64,000 nt of DNA. It comes from an uncultured Prevotellaceae bacterium. GTDB lineage: Bacteria; Bacteroidota; Bacteroidia; Bacteroidales; Muribaculaceae. The stretch covers positions 16,201 to 80,200 of the forward strand of contig ONJX01000025.1 of NCBI GenBank assembly GCA_900318255.1, given 5' to 3'. The notes under the pieces were generated by a model. The model did not search any database, was not told where the DNA came from, and worked only from the letters and a program-made list of their open reading frames with translations. The stretch's first letter is position 1. Each line of letters starts with the position of its first letter. The translations under genes and the position numbers were made by a program. Positions 53,155 to 62,256 of this stretch are shown piece after piece.

Positions 53155-54531
53155 ATGGAATTACCATTTGCAGAATCTTGGAAGATTAAAATGATTGAGC
53201 CTTTGAAAAAAAGCACTCGCGAGCAGCGCGAGCAATGGCTCAAGGAAGCTCACAACAATGTGTTTATGCTCAAAGCCGAGCAAGTCTATATTGACTGCCT
53301 TACCGACTCGGGCACTGGTGCCATGAGCGACCAGCAGTGGTCGGCCATGATGCTTGGCGACGAGAGTTATGCTGGTGCTACCTCGTTCTATAAGTTTCAG
53401 GAGGTGGTGCAACGCATCTTTGGCTTCAAGTATGTTATTCCCACACACCAGGGCCGTGCTGCCGAGAACGTGCTCTTCTCCTATCTCGTGAAAGAGGGCA
53501 ACGTGGTGCCTGGCAATGCTCACTTCGACACCACTAAGGGCCACATCGAGGCACGCAAGGCTAAAGCCATCGACGTGACTATCGACGAGGCTAAGGACAC
53601 CCAGCTTGAGATTCCTTTCAAGGGCAACGTCTCGCTCGAGAAGCTCGAGAAGGTGCTCGTTGAGAACAAGGGCAACGTGCCTTTCATGGTGCTCACCGTT
53701 ACTAACAACACCGTTGGTGGTCAGCCCGTGTCGATGAAGAACATCAAGGAGACCTGCGAGCTGTGCCACAAGTATGGCGTGCCCGTAGTGATGGACAGCG
53801 CCCGCTTTGCCGAGAACAGCTATTTCATCAAGACCCGTGAGGAAGGCTATGCCGACAAGACCATCAAGGAAATCGCTCGCGAGATGTATAGCTATGTTGA
53901 CGCCATGACCATGAGTGCCAAGAAAGACGGCCTCGTTAACATGGGTGGTTTCATCGCCACTAACAAAGAGGATTGGTATGAAGGAGCAAAGCTCTTCTGC
54001 ATCCCCTTCGAGGGCTTCCTCACTTACGGTGGCCTTAACGGCCGTGACCTTAACGCTCTGGCAGTGGGTCTTGACGAGAACACCGAGTTTGATATGCTCG
54101 AGACACGCATCCATCAGGTGCAGTACCTCGCCAGCAAACTCGATGAGTATGGCATTCCTTACCAGCGTCCAGTGGGTGGTCACGCTCTCTTTATCGATGC
54201 CGACAAGGTGCTCTGCAACGTTCCTAAAGAGGAGTTCCCCGCTCAGACACTCACCTGCGAGCTCTATCTTGAGGCTGGCATCCGTGGTTGCGAGATTGGC
54301 TATATCCTCGCCGACCGCGACCCCGTGACCCGCGAGAACCGCTTTGGCGGCCTCGACCTGCTGCGCCTGTGCATCGCTCGTCGTGTATATACCGACAACC
54401 ACATGAACGTCATTGCCGCCGCTCTGAAGAATGTCTATGACCGCCGCAATGAGATTACCCGTGGCGTTGCCATCGAGTGGGAGGCCCCATTGATGCGCCA
54501 CTTCACCGTGAAACTCCGCCGCCTGGGATAA
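53155..54531 (+). CDS. tnaA: Tryptophanase
   Basis: A 458-residue PLP lyase that splits tryptophan to indole, pyruvate and ammonia. The PLP lysine is in TMSAKKDGLVNMG (about residue 256); other features are TDSGTGAMSDQQWSAMM, IPTHQGRAAEN, NNTVGGQPVS and VVMDSARFAENSYF. Tyrosine phenol-lyase is the close alternative: it has an Arg in its SMERG segment and Phe in RFFTA, whereas this protein has CEIGY and RHFTV, as tryptophanases do (Ile and the His that matches E. coli His463). It stands alone with no permease gene, and a 270-base leader with a small ORF precedes it. A strong hairpin terminator follows. Confidence 0.9.
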   Translation: MELPFAESWKIKMIEPLKKSTREQREQWLKEAHNNVFMLKAEQVYIDCLTDSGTGAMSDQQWSAMMLGDESYAGATSFYKFQEVVQRIFGFKYVIPTHQGRAAENVLFSYLVKEGNVVPGNAHFDTTKGHIEARKAKAIDVTIDEAKDTQLEIPFKGNVSLEKLEKVLVENKGNVPFMVLTVTNNTVGGQPVSMKNIKETCELCHKYGVPVVMDSARFAENSYFIKTREEGYADKTIKEIAREMYSYVDAMTMSAKKDGLVNMGGFIATNKEDWYEGAKLFCIPFEGFLTYGGLNGRDLNALAVGLDENTEFDMLETRIHQVQYLASKLDEYGIPYQRPVGGHALFIDADKVLCNVPKEEFPAQTLTCELYLEAGIRGCEIGYILADRDPVTRENRFGGLDLLRLCIARRVYTDNHMNVIAAALKNVYDRRNEITRGVAIEWEAPLMRHFTVKLRRLG

Positions 54532-54566
54532 GATATTCGGTTACGATTGAATAACACTCACATTAT

Positions 54567-54607
54567 AAAACATGGAGGCTATTGAGTTAAAATAGCCTCC
54601 ATGTTTT
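54567..54607 (+). terminator. Terminator of tnaA
   Basis: A 17-base perfect stem, AAAACATGGAGGCTATT (54567-54583) with its complement (54591-54607), encloses GAGTTAA and is T-rich at its end (TGTTTTATGTTT). Confidence 0.9.
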
Positions 54608-54684
54608 ATGTTTCCTGACTAGGCAGCAGTTGACGCCAGCTGGTAGTGGCAAGGCGTGCTTTGTCGCTACTGCACTACTCGGTG

Positions 54685-55257
54685 TTACTTGAGTTTTGGC
54701 AGGTTGTCGATGGCGGTCTCGTTGCCTAGTGCTGCCGACTTTGAGATCCACTCTTTGGCTTTCTGGACGTCTTTCTTGATGCCGTAGCCGCCGTAGTAGT
54801 AGCAAGTGCCTATTAGGTACATGGCATCGCTGTCGCCTTGCTTGGCAGCCTTCTCAAGCCACTGGATGGCCTTCTTGTAGTCTTGCTTGCAGCCATATCC
54901 GTTCTTATACATCTCACCGAGAGCCACTTGCGAGTCGGCATAGCCTTTCTTGGCGGCTTTCTCGTAGAGTTTGAAAGCCATGGTTAGGCTCTTCTCCACA
55001 CCTTTTCCCTCGGCATAGCACACGGCGAGGTTGTTAGTGCCGCGCACGTCTCCTTTCTTGTGTGACTGCTCAAAATAGGCCACTGCTTGCTCATAGTCGC
55101 CTTCTTCGAGGCATTTATTGCCTTGATAGATCAGTTCCTCGCGCTGTGCCGCTTTCTTGTAGTCTTTTTTCTTCTTGGCTTGCGCTTGTGGCGCTGCTGC
55201 TGTGGCAATGATGGCAATGAGAGCAACAATGCTGAATAATCGCTTTAAATTCTTCAT
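54685..55257 (-). CDS. Exported Sel1-like repeat protein
   Basis: A 190-residue exported protein. The start is the ATG at 55257 (MKNLKRLFSIVALIAIIATA, cleaved near AAAPQAQA); upstream in-frame codons run into the hairpin at 55299-55325. It consists of a Lys-rich segment and four Sel1/TPR-like units (EGDYEQAVAYFEQSHKKGDV, MAFKLYEKAAKKGYADSQV, KKAIQWLEKAAKQGDSDAMY, VQKAKEWISKSAALGNETAI). Such repeats bind other proteins, often in the periplasm. It lies 86 bases beyond typA in the same direction. Confidence 0.82.
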   Translation of the reverse strand: MKNLKRLFSIVALIAIIATAAAPQAQAKKKKDYKKAAQREELIYQGNKCLEEGDYEQAVAYFEQSHKKGDVRGTNNLAVCYAEGKGVEKSLTMAFKLYEKAAKKGYADSQVALGEMYKNGYGCKQDYKKAIQWLEKAAKQGDSDAMYLIGTCYYYGGYGIKKDVQKAKEWISKSAALGNETAIDNLPKLK

Positions 55258-55298
55258 GATTTTAAGTTTTAACTGTTGGTTATAAAGTTTTTTTTGGG

Positions 55299-55325
55299 GT
55301 GTGTTGCGTTGACGACGCAACACAC
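55299..55325 (-). terminator. Hairpin downstream of typA
   Basis: GTGTGTTGCGT (55299-55309) pairs perfectly with ACGCAACACAC (55315-55325) around a TGACG loop, 18 bases past the typA stop. The minus strand after it is CCCC and A-rich, not a T-tract, so termination may be weak. Confidence 0.45.
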
Positions 55326-55343
55326 GTGACATAATTTTAATCA

Positions 55344-57161
55344 TTATTCTTCTACCTCTCCGCGCAGCTTGGCTTGGTGCTTGCGCTCTATCTCGTCGAG
55401 GATGATCTTGCGCATGCGCAGATGGGTGGGTGTGATTTCCACATATTCGTCGGCCTTGATGTACTCTAGAGCCTCCTCAAGGCTGAAGACGATGGGCGGG
55501 ATGATGCGTGTCTTGTCGTCGGCTCCGCTGGCGCGCATGTTGGTGAGCTTCTTGTTCTTGGTGACGTTGACCACGAGGTCTTTCTCCTTGGTGTGCTCGC
55601 CCACTACTTGCCCGGCATAGACTTCCTCTTGCGGGAAGATGAAGAAGCGGCCGCGGTCTTGCAGCTTGTCGATGGAGTAGGCAAAAGCCGTGCCGCCTTC
55701 CATAGCGATGATTGAGCCGTTGACGCGTCGCACTATCTCGCCCTTCCACGGCTCGTAGCACGCGAAGCGGTGTGCCATGATAGCCTCTCCGGCACTTGCT
55801 GTGAGCACATTGGTGCGCAGGCCTATGATGCCGCGCGATGGAATCTTGAACTCCATGTGTATGCGGTCGTTCTGTGTCTCCATCGATGTCATCTCGCCCT
55901 TGCGGCGGGTCACCATGTCAATCATCTTGCTGGAGTACTGCTCGGGCACATTGATGGTGAGGGTCTCGATGGGCTCGCACTTCACGCCGTCAATCTCCTT
56001 GATGATGACCTGTGGCTGGCCCACTTGCAGCTCGTAGCCCTCGCGGCGCATCTCCTCGATGAGCACGCTCAGGTGCAGCACTCCGCGGCCATATACTATC
56101 CAGGCGTCGTCGGTATCGCTCTTCTCCACCTTGAGTGCCAGGTTCTTGTCGAGCTCGTGCATGAGACGGTCGTGGATGTGGCGAGAGGTGACATACTTGC
56201 CTTCCTTGCCAAAGAAAGGAGAGTCGTTGATGGTGAAGAGCATCGACATGGTGGGCTCGTCGATGGCGATGCGCGGCAGTGGCTCGGGGTTGTCTAGGCA
56301 GGTGACGGTGTCGCCTATCTCAAAGCCGTCGAGGCCGATGATGGCGCAGATGTCGCCGCACTGCACGCTCTCGACGTGTTTCTGGCCCATGCCCTCAAAG
56401 ACCCTAAGCTCCTTGATGCGCTGGCGTGCCACGGTGCCGTCCTTCTTGCACAGCCCCACGTCCATGCCGTCGCGCAGCTCGCCACGGTGAATGCGTCCCA
56501 CGGCAATGCGTCCCACATAGGTGTTATAGTCGAGCGAGGTGATGAGCATCTGTGGGTCGCCCTCCACCACTTGCGGAGCGGGGATGTGCTCAATGATGGC
56601 GTCGAGCACCGCGGTGATGTTGTCGGTGGGGTTGCGCCAGTCGTTGCTCATCCAGCCGTTTTTGGCACTGCCGTAGATGGTGGGGAAGTCGAGCTGCTCC
56701 TCGGTGGCGTCGAGGTTGAACATCAGGTCGAAGACGGCCTCCTGCACCTCGTCGGGGCGGCAGTTGGGCTTGTCAACCTTGTTGATCACCACGATGGGCT
56801 TGAGGCCTATTTGCAGAGCCTTTTGCAGCACAAAGCGCGTCTGTGGCATGGGACCCTCAAAGGCGTCAACGAGCAGCAGGCATCCGTCGGCCATGTTGAG
56901 CACGCGTTCCACCTCGCCGCCAAAGTCGCTGTGGCCCGGGGTGTCGATGATGTTTATCTTGTAGTCCTTGTAGTTGATGGATACGTTCTTTGACAGGATA
57001 GTGATGCCACGCTCACGCTCAAGGTCGTTGCTGTCCAGGATCTGCGAGCCCACCACCTGATTGTCACGAAACAGGTTGCCAGCCGCGAGCATCTTATCAA
57101 CTAGGGTGGTCTTGCCGTGATCCACGTGGGCTATAATGGCTACATTTCTAATGTTTTGCAT
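55344..57161 (-). CDS. typA: Ribosome-associated translational GTPase BipA/TypA
   Basis: A 605-residue GTPase that helps 50S assembly and stress-time translation. I start it at ATG 57161 ([20 protein letters not shown]); a longer frame to 57296 crosses a TAACTTTG -7 box on the minus strand (57192-57185) and is excluded. Motifs: G1 [10 protein letters not shown]2 [10 protein letters not shown]3 DTPGHSDF, G4 NKVDKPN. The EF-G-like domains III and V and the BipA-specific C-terminal domain ([19 protein letters not shown], if read as [20 protein letters not shown] in the protein) are complete. It is divergent from the glycogen synthase gene. Confidence 0.95.
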   Translation of the reverse strand: MQNIRNVAIIAHVDHGKTTLVDKMLAAGNLFRDNQVVGSQILDSNDLERERGITILSKNVSINYKDYKINIIDTPGHSDFGGEVERVLNMADGCLLLVDAFEGPMPQTRFVLQKALQIGLKPIVVINKVDKPNCRPDEVQEAVFDLMFNLDATEEQLDFPTIYGSAKNGWMSNDWRNPTDNITAVLDAIIEHIPAPQVVEGDPQMLITSLDYNTYVGRIAVGRIHRGELRDGMDVGLCKKDGTVARQRIKELRVFEGMGQKHVESVQCGDICAIIGLDGFEIGDTVTCLDNPEPLPRIAIDEPTMSMLFTINDSPFFGKEGKYVTSRHIHDRLMHELDKNLALKVEKSDTDDAWIVYGRGVLHLSVLIEEMRREGYELQVGQPQVIIKEIDGVKCEPIETLTINVPEQYSSKMIDMVTRRKGEMTSMETQNDRIHMEFKIPSRGIIGLRTNVLTASAGEAIMAHRFACYEPWKGEIVRRVNGSIIAMEGGTAFAYSIDKLQDRGRFFIFPQEEVYAGQVVGEHTKEKDLVVNVTKNKKLTNMRASGADDKTRIIPPIVFSLEEALEYIKADEYVEITPTHLRMRKIILDEIERKHQAKLRGEVEE

Positions 57162-57184
57162 CTGAGTTTTATTTTTTTGGTTTG

Positions 57185-57192
57185 CAAAGTTA
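57185..57192 (-). promoter_or_regulatory. typA -7 box TAACTTTG
   Basis: The minus strand reads TAACTTTG 23 bases before the ATG. It shows that the 45-codon N-terminal extension of the open frame is not translated from this promoter. Confidence 0.55.
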
Positions 57193-57351
57193 CGCAATTC
57201 TTGCCAAATAGCTACACCTTTTGAAAAGAAAAACTCACGAAACCTCTTTTTATCCCTAAAAATGTCGATGAAGTTTGTTTTGTCAATGGTTTGCATAAAT
57301 AGTGAAATTGATGTTTCCTCTTGATGTAATGAATATTTGCCGATTTTTTTG

Positions 57352-57359
57352 TACCTTTG
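57352..57359 (+). promoter_or_regulatory. -7 box TACCTTTG of the glycogen synthase gene
   Basis: TACCTTTG lies 23 bases before the ATG at 57383 and inside the upward extension of the frame that begins with GTG at 57302, so the later ATG is the start. Confidence 0.55.
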
Positions 57360-57382
57360 CCCCTTTAAAAGACTTCTATAGA

Positions 57383-59026
57383 ATGGCTATGATAGATTTA
57401 TTGCTCGAGACAAGCTGGGAGGTTTGCAACAGAGTGGGTGGCATCTATGCGGTGCTGTCAACTAAAGCAAAGACTTTGCAGCGTGTAAGTGAGGAAGTTA
57501 TATTCATTGGTCCCGATTTGAATCAGGGAGCTGACAATCCCCTCTTTACCGAGACAAGCACCCGGCTTGACCAGTGGAAGCGCCAAGCCCGGCTGCCCGC
57601 TGGCATGAGGGTGCGCACCGGCAAGTGGAATGTGCCAGGCTCACCCACTTGCGTGCTGGTGAGTTATAACTCGCTCTATGTGTATAAAAACGAGCTCTTT
57701 GCCGAGATGTGGCGCCGCTTTGGCGTCGATTCACTTCATGCCTATGGCGACTACGACGAGTCGTGCATCTTCTCCTATGGTGCCGCCCTGGTGATTGAGA
57801 GCATTGTGGCCTTTAGCAAAGCCAAGAGGGTGGTGGCGCACTTCGATGAGTGGACCACCGGCATGGGGCTGCTCTATGTGAAGTCGAGGCTGCCGCAAGT
57901 GGCAACGGTGTTCACCACTCATGCCACAAGCATTGGCCGCAGCATCTGCGGCAATGGCAAGCCACTATATGACTACATGACCGGCTATAATGGCGACCAG
58001 ATGGCGCAGGAGCTTAACATGGAGTCGAAACATTCGCTTGAGAAGAGCGCTGCTCATGAGGCCGACGTGTTTACCACCGTGAGCGATGTCACCGCCCGCG
58101 AGTGCGAGCAGCTGCTGGAGCGACGCCCTGTTGTCACCCCTAACGCCTTTGAGCAGAACTATGTGCCTAAAGGCGCGAAATATGCCGCCACCCGCAAGGC
58201 GGCTCGCCAGCGATTGCTCGGCGTGGCACGTGCTCTGAGCGGTGATGAGCTGGGCGATGACACGCTGCTCGTGGCCACCAGTGGTCGCTGCGAGATGCGC
58301 AACAAGGGCATCGACCTCTTTCTCGACGCGATGAATGTGCTTCGTCACAGTGACGACGGCACGCTGGGTCGCAAGATCGTGGCCTTTGTGCTGGTGCCCG
58401 GGTGGACCTGCGAGGCTCGCCATGACCTGAAAGATGCTATGGGCCGCGGCAAGGCAGTGGGGCTCTTCAACCCCATCATCACCCACACCATCCACAACGA
58501 GGGCGGTGATGCCATCTATTGCAAGATGAACTATTTGGGATTCAGGAATCAGCCCGACGACGAGGTGAAGGTGATTTATGTGCCTTCTTACCTCAATGGC
58601 GACGACGGCATCTTTGACATGCCATATTATGACCTGCTCACTGGTCTCGACCTGTCGATATTCCCATCCTATTATGAGCCTTGGGGATACACTCCGCTCG
58701 AGAGTGTGGCGATGGGCGTCCCCACCATTACTACCAACCTAGCCGGCTTTGGCCAATGGGTGGAAAAAGAGTGTGGCAGCAACGAGTTGAAGACGGGTGT
58801 GAGGGTGATTCATCGCACCGACTCCAACTATGACGAGGCACTTGCCGAGATAGTGGCGAGTGTGGTAGAGGTGAGCAACATGACTGTGAAGCAGCGCGAT
58901 AAGTTGCGCAGTGTGGCTCGGGCAACCTCCAAGCAAGCCACTTGGGAACATTTTATGATGTATTATAATGTGGCTTACGATTCAGCACTCAAGAATGCCA
59001 AGGAGCGCTCGACTCACATAGGGTAG
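57383..59026 (+). CDS. Glycogen synthase, eukaryote-type (GT3)
   Basis: A 547-residue glycosyltransferase starting MAMIDLLLETSWEVCNRVGG. The N-terminal ETSWEVCNRVGGIYAVLSTK and the C-terminal IFPSYYEPWGYTPLESVAMG followed by VPTITTNLAGFG match animal and yeast GYS closely, in contrast to the GlgA (GT5) type; GT3 enzymes use UDP-glucose. Catalytic-loop residues E in YYEPWGYTPLE are present. The eukaryotic N-terminal and C-terminal phosphorylation tails are absent. It is followed by glucan phosphorylase, giving synthesis and breakdown of storage glycogen in one locus. Confidence 0.9.
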   Translation: MAMIDLLLETSWEVCNRVGGIYAVLSTKAKTLQRVSEEVIFIGPDLNQGADNPLFTETSTRLDQWKRQARLPAGMRVRTGKWNVPGSPTCVLVSYNSLYVYKNELFAEMWRRFGVDSLHAYGDYDESCIFSYGAALVIESIVAFSKAKRVVAHFDEWTTGMGLLYVKSRLPQVATVFTTHATSIGRSICGNGKPLYDYMTGYNGDQMAQELNMESKHSLEKSAAHEADVFTTVSDVTARECEQLLERRPVVTPNAFEQNYVPKGAKYAATRKAARQRLLGVARALSGDELGDDTLLVATSGRCEMRNKGIDLFLDAMNVLRHSDDGTLGRKIVAFVLVPGWTCEARHDLKDAMGRGKAVGLFNPIITHTIHNEGGDAIYCKMNYLGFRNQPDDEVKVIYVPSYLNGDDGIFDMPYYDLLTGLDLSIFPSYYEPWGYTPLESVAMGVPTITTNLAGFGQWVEKECGSNELKTGVRVIHRTDSNYDEALAEIVASVVEVSNMTVKQRDKLRSVARATSKQATWEHFMMYYNVAYDSALKNAKERSTHIG

Positions 59027-59043
59027 TGCCATACTCCCCCTAA

Positions 59044-59064
59044 CCCCCTCTATCTTAGAGGGGG
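59044..59064. repeat. REP-like hairpin CCCCCTCTA/TAGAGGGGG
   Basis: A perfect 9-base stem with a TCT loop lies between the glycogen synthase and phosphorylase genes. The wording (ACTCCCCCTAACCCCCTCTA) is like the hairpin at 43668-43709, so it seems to be a member of a dispersed palindrome family. It may lower read-through to the phosphorylase gene. Confidence 0.55.
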
Positions 59065-59103
59065 AACTTACTAACGAAACATAAAAAACTCAATAATTAA
59101 TAT

Positions 59104-61659
59104 ATGAAAATTAAAGTTAGCAACAGTAATTCTCCAGTGTGGAGAAATCTTACAGTGAAAAGTGAACTGCCCGCCAATCTGCAGAAGCTTGACGAGCTGT
59201 CTAAAAACCTATGGTGGGTGTGGAACAGCGAGGCAAAGTCGATGTTTCATCATCTCGACCGTGAACTGTGGCGCGCATCGGGTGAGAACCCCGTGATGAT
59301 GCTCAACCAGATGCCTGCATCCAAACTTGAGGAGTTGAGTAATGATGCCGAGTTGGTCGCAAAAATCGATAAAATATATTCTCATTTCAAGGAGTATATG
59401 GAACAACCCATGCGCACCGAGTTCCCCTCGGTGGCCTATTTCAGCATGGAATATGGCTTGTGCAATGCCCTGAAGATTTATTCTGGTGGCCTCGGCATTC
59501 TGGCTGGTGACTACATCAAGGAGGCCAGCGACCGCCGCATCGACATGACAGCTGTGGGCTTCCTTTACAGATATGGCTACTTCACTCAGACCCTCTCGAT
59601 GGATGGTCAGCAGATTGCCAACTATGAGCCCCAAAACTTCAACCACTTGCCCATTGAGCCAGTGATTGACGCCGACGGGCATCAGATGATTCTTGAGGTT
59701 CCCTATCCTGGCCGGGTGGTGTATGCCAACATCTGGAAAGTGAACGTGGGTCGCATGAACCTCTATCTGCTCGACACCGACCTTGACAAGAATAGCGACT
59801 TTGACCGTTCTATCACTCACCAGCTCTATGGTGGCGACTGGGAGAACCGCATCAAGCAGGAGTATATGCTCGGCATTGGTGGCATACTCATGCTCAAGAA
59901 GCTGGGCATCAAGGCACAGATTTATCACTGCAACGAGGGCCATGCCGCCCTGCTCAACCTGCAACGTCTGGTTGACTATGTTCAAGACGAGGGCTTGTCC
60001 TTTAACGAGGCTCTTGAGGTGGTGCGCGCATCGTCGCTCTACACCGTTCACACTCCTGTGCCTGCCGGTCATGACTATTTTGACGAGAGTCTCTTTGGCC
60101 GCTACATGGGCGAGTTCCCTGCCAAGCTCGGCATCACCTGGAACGACTTGATGAACATGGGCCGCGAGAACCCCGACACACAAGAGAAATTCTCGATGAG
60201 CGTCTTCGCGCTCAACACCACTCAGGAGAGCAACGGCGTGAGCTGGCTCCACGGTGAGGTGTCGAAGAAGATGTTCTCGGGAGTGTGGAAAGGCTATGCA
60301 CCAGAGGAGTCGCATGTGGGTTACGTCACCAATGGTGTGCACATGCCCACCTGGGCCGCATCGGAGTGGAAAGAATATTATACTAAGGTGTTTGGCGCCA
60401 ATTACCTCGACAAGCAGGAAGAAATGGCGACCTGGGCACCCATCCAGAACGTGCCCGATGAGGAGATCTGGAACCTGCGCATGCAGCTCAAGAATAAGTT
60501 TATCAACTTTGTGAAGCGCGACTTCCGTGCCACCTGGCTCAAGAACCAGGGCGACCCCACCCGCATCATGTCGATTGTGGATAAAATCAATCCTAACGCG
60601 CTGCTAATTGGCTTCGCTCGCCGCTTTGCCACCTACAAGCGCGCGCACTTGCTCTTCACCAACCTCGACCGCCTCTCGCGCATCGTCAACAACGAGAAGT
60701 TCCCTGTGCAGTTCATCTTCGCTGGCAAGGCTCACCCCGCCGATGGCGCCGGCAAGGACCTCATCAAGCGCATCGTGGAGATTTCTAAGATGCCCGAGTT
60801 CCTGGGAAAAATCATCTTCCTTGAGAACTACGACATGACAGTGTCGAAACGCCTCATCACTGGCGTTGACATCTGGCTCAACACCCCAACTCGTCCGCTC
60901 GAGGCTTCGGGCACCAGTGGCGAGAAGGCCGAGATGAACGGTCTGCTCAACTTCTCGGTGCTCGACGGATGGTGGTATGAAGGCTATCGCGAGCGTGCAG
61001 GATGGGCACTGACATCACACCGCACCTATACCGACCAGAGCATGCAAGACAAGCTCGACGCAGCTACCATCTACTCGATGCTCGAAAACGAGATTATCCC
61101 TCTCTACTTCGCCAAGAACAGCAAGGGATATTCTCCCGAGTGGATTCAGTATATCAAGAACTCCATCTCGCAGATTGCACCCAACTACACCATGTCGCGC
61201 ATGATGAAGGACTACATCGACCGCTTCTACAGCCCCGAGGCTTCCCGCAGCAAGAAACTCCGAGCCAACGACTATGCCCTTGTGCGTGAGATCGTGGCTT
61301 GGAAAGAGCATGTGGCAGAGAAGTGGGATAACGTCTCGGTCGAGGACATGCAGCTGAGCGAGAGCTTCTATGACATCTCAATCAACGACGGCAAGGTGGA
61401 GGCTACAGTGAAGCTTAACACCGCTGGCCTGGGACGCAGCGTTAACCTCGAACTCGTGGTTTATCACGACGTGGATGGCGAGAGCAAGTTCCACAGCACG
61501 CTGCCAATGAAAGTGGTGGATGAGGACGGCGATATCCTTACCTACAAGCTCAATGACCGCATTAAGGACACCGGCGTCTTCCGCCTCTCGTTCCGCGCCT
61601 ATCCATGGAACAAGAACCTGCCTCACCGCCAGGACTTCGCCTTCGTGAAGTGGTTCTAA
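59104..61659 (+). CDS. glgP: Alpha-glucan (glycogen) phosphorylase, GT35
   Basis: An 851-residue PLP enzyme that releases glucose-1-phosphate from glycogen. The N-terminus (NLQKLDELSKNLWWVWNSEA) marks the alpha-glucan phosphorylase subgroup that differs from E. coli GlgP. Catalytic features: PSVAYFSMEYGL near residue 100, GGLGILAGDYIKEASD near 135, HCNEGHAALL near 280, GFARRFATYKRAHLLF near 500, and the PLP-lysine segment EASGTSGEKAEMNGLLNFSV near 605. A C-terminal extension of about 100 residues (ISINDGKVEATVKLNTAGLG) is beta-rich. It ends at a strong terminator. Confidence 0.93.
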   Translation: MKIKVSNSNSPVWRNLTVKSELPANLQKLDELSKNLWWVWNSEAKSMFHHLDRELWRASGENPVMMLNQMPASKLEELSNDAELVAKIDKIYSHFKEYMEQPMRTEFPSVAYFSMEYGLCNALKIYSGGLGILAGDYIKEASDRRIDMTAVGFLYRYGYFTQTLSMDGQQIANYEPQNFNHLPIEPVIDADGHQMILEVPYPGRVVYANIWKVNVGRMNLYLLDTDLDKNSDFDRSITHQLYGGDWENRIKQEYMLGIGGILMLKKLGIKAQIYHCNEGHAALLNLQRLVDYVQDEGLSFNEALEVVRASSLYTVHTPVPAGHDYFDESLFGRYMGEFPAKLGITWNDLMNMGRENPDTQEKFSMSVFALNTTQESNGVSWLHGEVSKKMFSGVWKGYAPEESHVGYVTNGVHMPTWAASEWKEYYTKVFGANYLDKQEEMATWAPIQNVPDEEIWNLRMQLKNKFINFVKRDFRATWLKNQGDPTRIMSIVDKINPNALLIGFARRFATYKRAHLLFTNLDRLSRIVNNEKFPVQFIFAGKAHPADGAGKDLIKRIVEISKMPEFLGKIIFLENYDMTVSKRLITGVDIWLNTPTRPLEASGTSGEKAEMNGLLNFSVLDGWWYEGYRERAGWALTSHRTYTDQSMQDKLDAATIYSMLENEIIPLYFAKNSKGYSPEWIQYIKNSISQIAPNYTMSRMMKDYIDRFYSPEASRSKKLRANDYALVREIVAWKEHVAEKWDNVSVEDMQLSESFYDISINDGKVEATVKLNTAGLGRSVNLELVVYHDVDGESKFHSTLPMKVVDEDGDILTYKLNDRIKDTGVFRLSFRAYPWNKNLPHRQDFAFVKWF

Positions 61660-61712
61660 GATTGTCCTCTTAGAGATAGAGAACAAATCTCTTATACAAT
61701 ACTCTAAACCAC

Positions 61713-61746
61713 AATGCCCCGCCAGTCATAGCGGGGCATTTTTTTA
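61713..61746 (+). terminator. Terminator of glgP
   Basis: AATGCCCCGC (61713-61722) pairs with GCGGGGCATT (61731-61740), followed by a T-run (61739-61745). Confidence 0.92.
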
Positions 61747-61807
61747 CAATTCCCGCTCCGTGAGTGAAGCATAATCGTATTAAACTAAAAATACTTAGAT
61801 GTTTCTG

Positions 61808-61838
61808 TTGCACATTATAAATATAATGTGTAATTTTG
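61808..61838 (+). promoter_or_regulatory. Promoter upstream of ncRNA copy 2, TTG-N20-TAATTTTG
   Basis: TTG (61808-61810) and TAATTTTG (61831-61838) are 20 bases apart. The predicted transcript passes a hairpin GTAAAAC/GTTTTAC (61863-61889) before entering the conserved RNA segment. Confidence 0.65.
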
Positions 61839-61916
61839 CAACAATATTAGTGCGAGTTGTGAGTAAAACCAAATTCATTTAAGTTTTACCGAGGCGCAGC
61901 CTAATATATCTAATTC

Positions 61917-62176
61917 AAGCAATCTTGTGGAGTCAAGCTCTTGCTCGAAGACATGTTTTGAAAGCGTTTTTGCTTATCCTACCATTGAAAATCGGCAAAA
62001 TTTTTACTCGAGGGATTAAGCAGTCCAAAACGCCTTTCGTTTGCCTGTATCCACCCCGCAGGAGGGGCAGATATATCGGCATGGCGTGGGGTGGGCTGTT
62101 TATTTCGAGTAGGGTGTTTGCCGATGCCCCAGTGGTGATAGACAGAACAAGTTCCTCACGCTTTTCTATTATTTCT
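61917..62176 (+). ncRNA. Candidate structured RNA, copy 2
   Basis: Homologous to 42999-43255 (minus). Shared blocks in the same order include CTTGTGGAGTCAAGCTCTT, GAAGACAT, AGCGTTTTTGC, TATCCT, TTGAAAAT, AAGCAGT, AAAACGCCTT, CTGTTTATTTC and GTGTTTG. The distal helix is ATCGGC/GCCGAT here against ATCGC/GCGAT in copy 1, so an added base in one arm is matched in the other. A hairpin ACCCC/GGGG replaces CCC/GGG. It ends CCTCACGCTTTTCTATT. An 89-codon frame across it is not supported as a gene. Confidence 0.6.
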
Positions 62177-62256
62177 TTAATAGCCATTCTTTAACAAAGC
62201 CGGAGGTTGCCTGGCGACGGAGGAACAGCCACAGCTCTCCGCCACATTTTTTGCTT

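Noticed and set aside
61925..62194. 89-codon ORF between glgP and the BspA-like gene
   Set aside because: It overlaps the segment homologous to ncRNA copy 1, whose frame is not conserved, and it shows no protein features.
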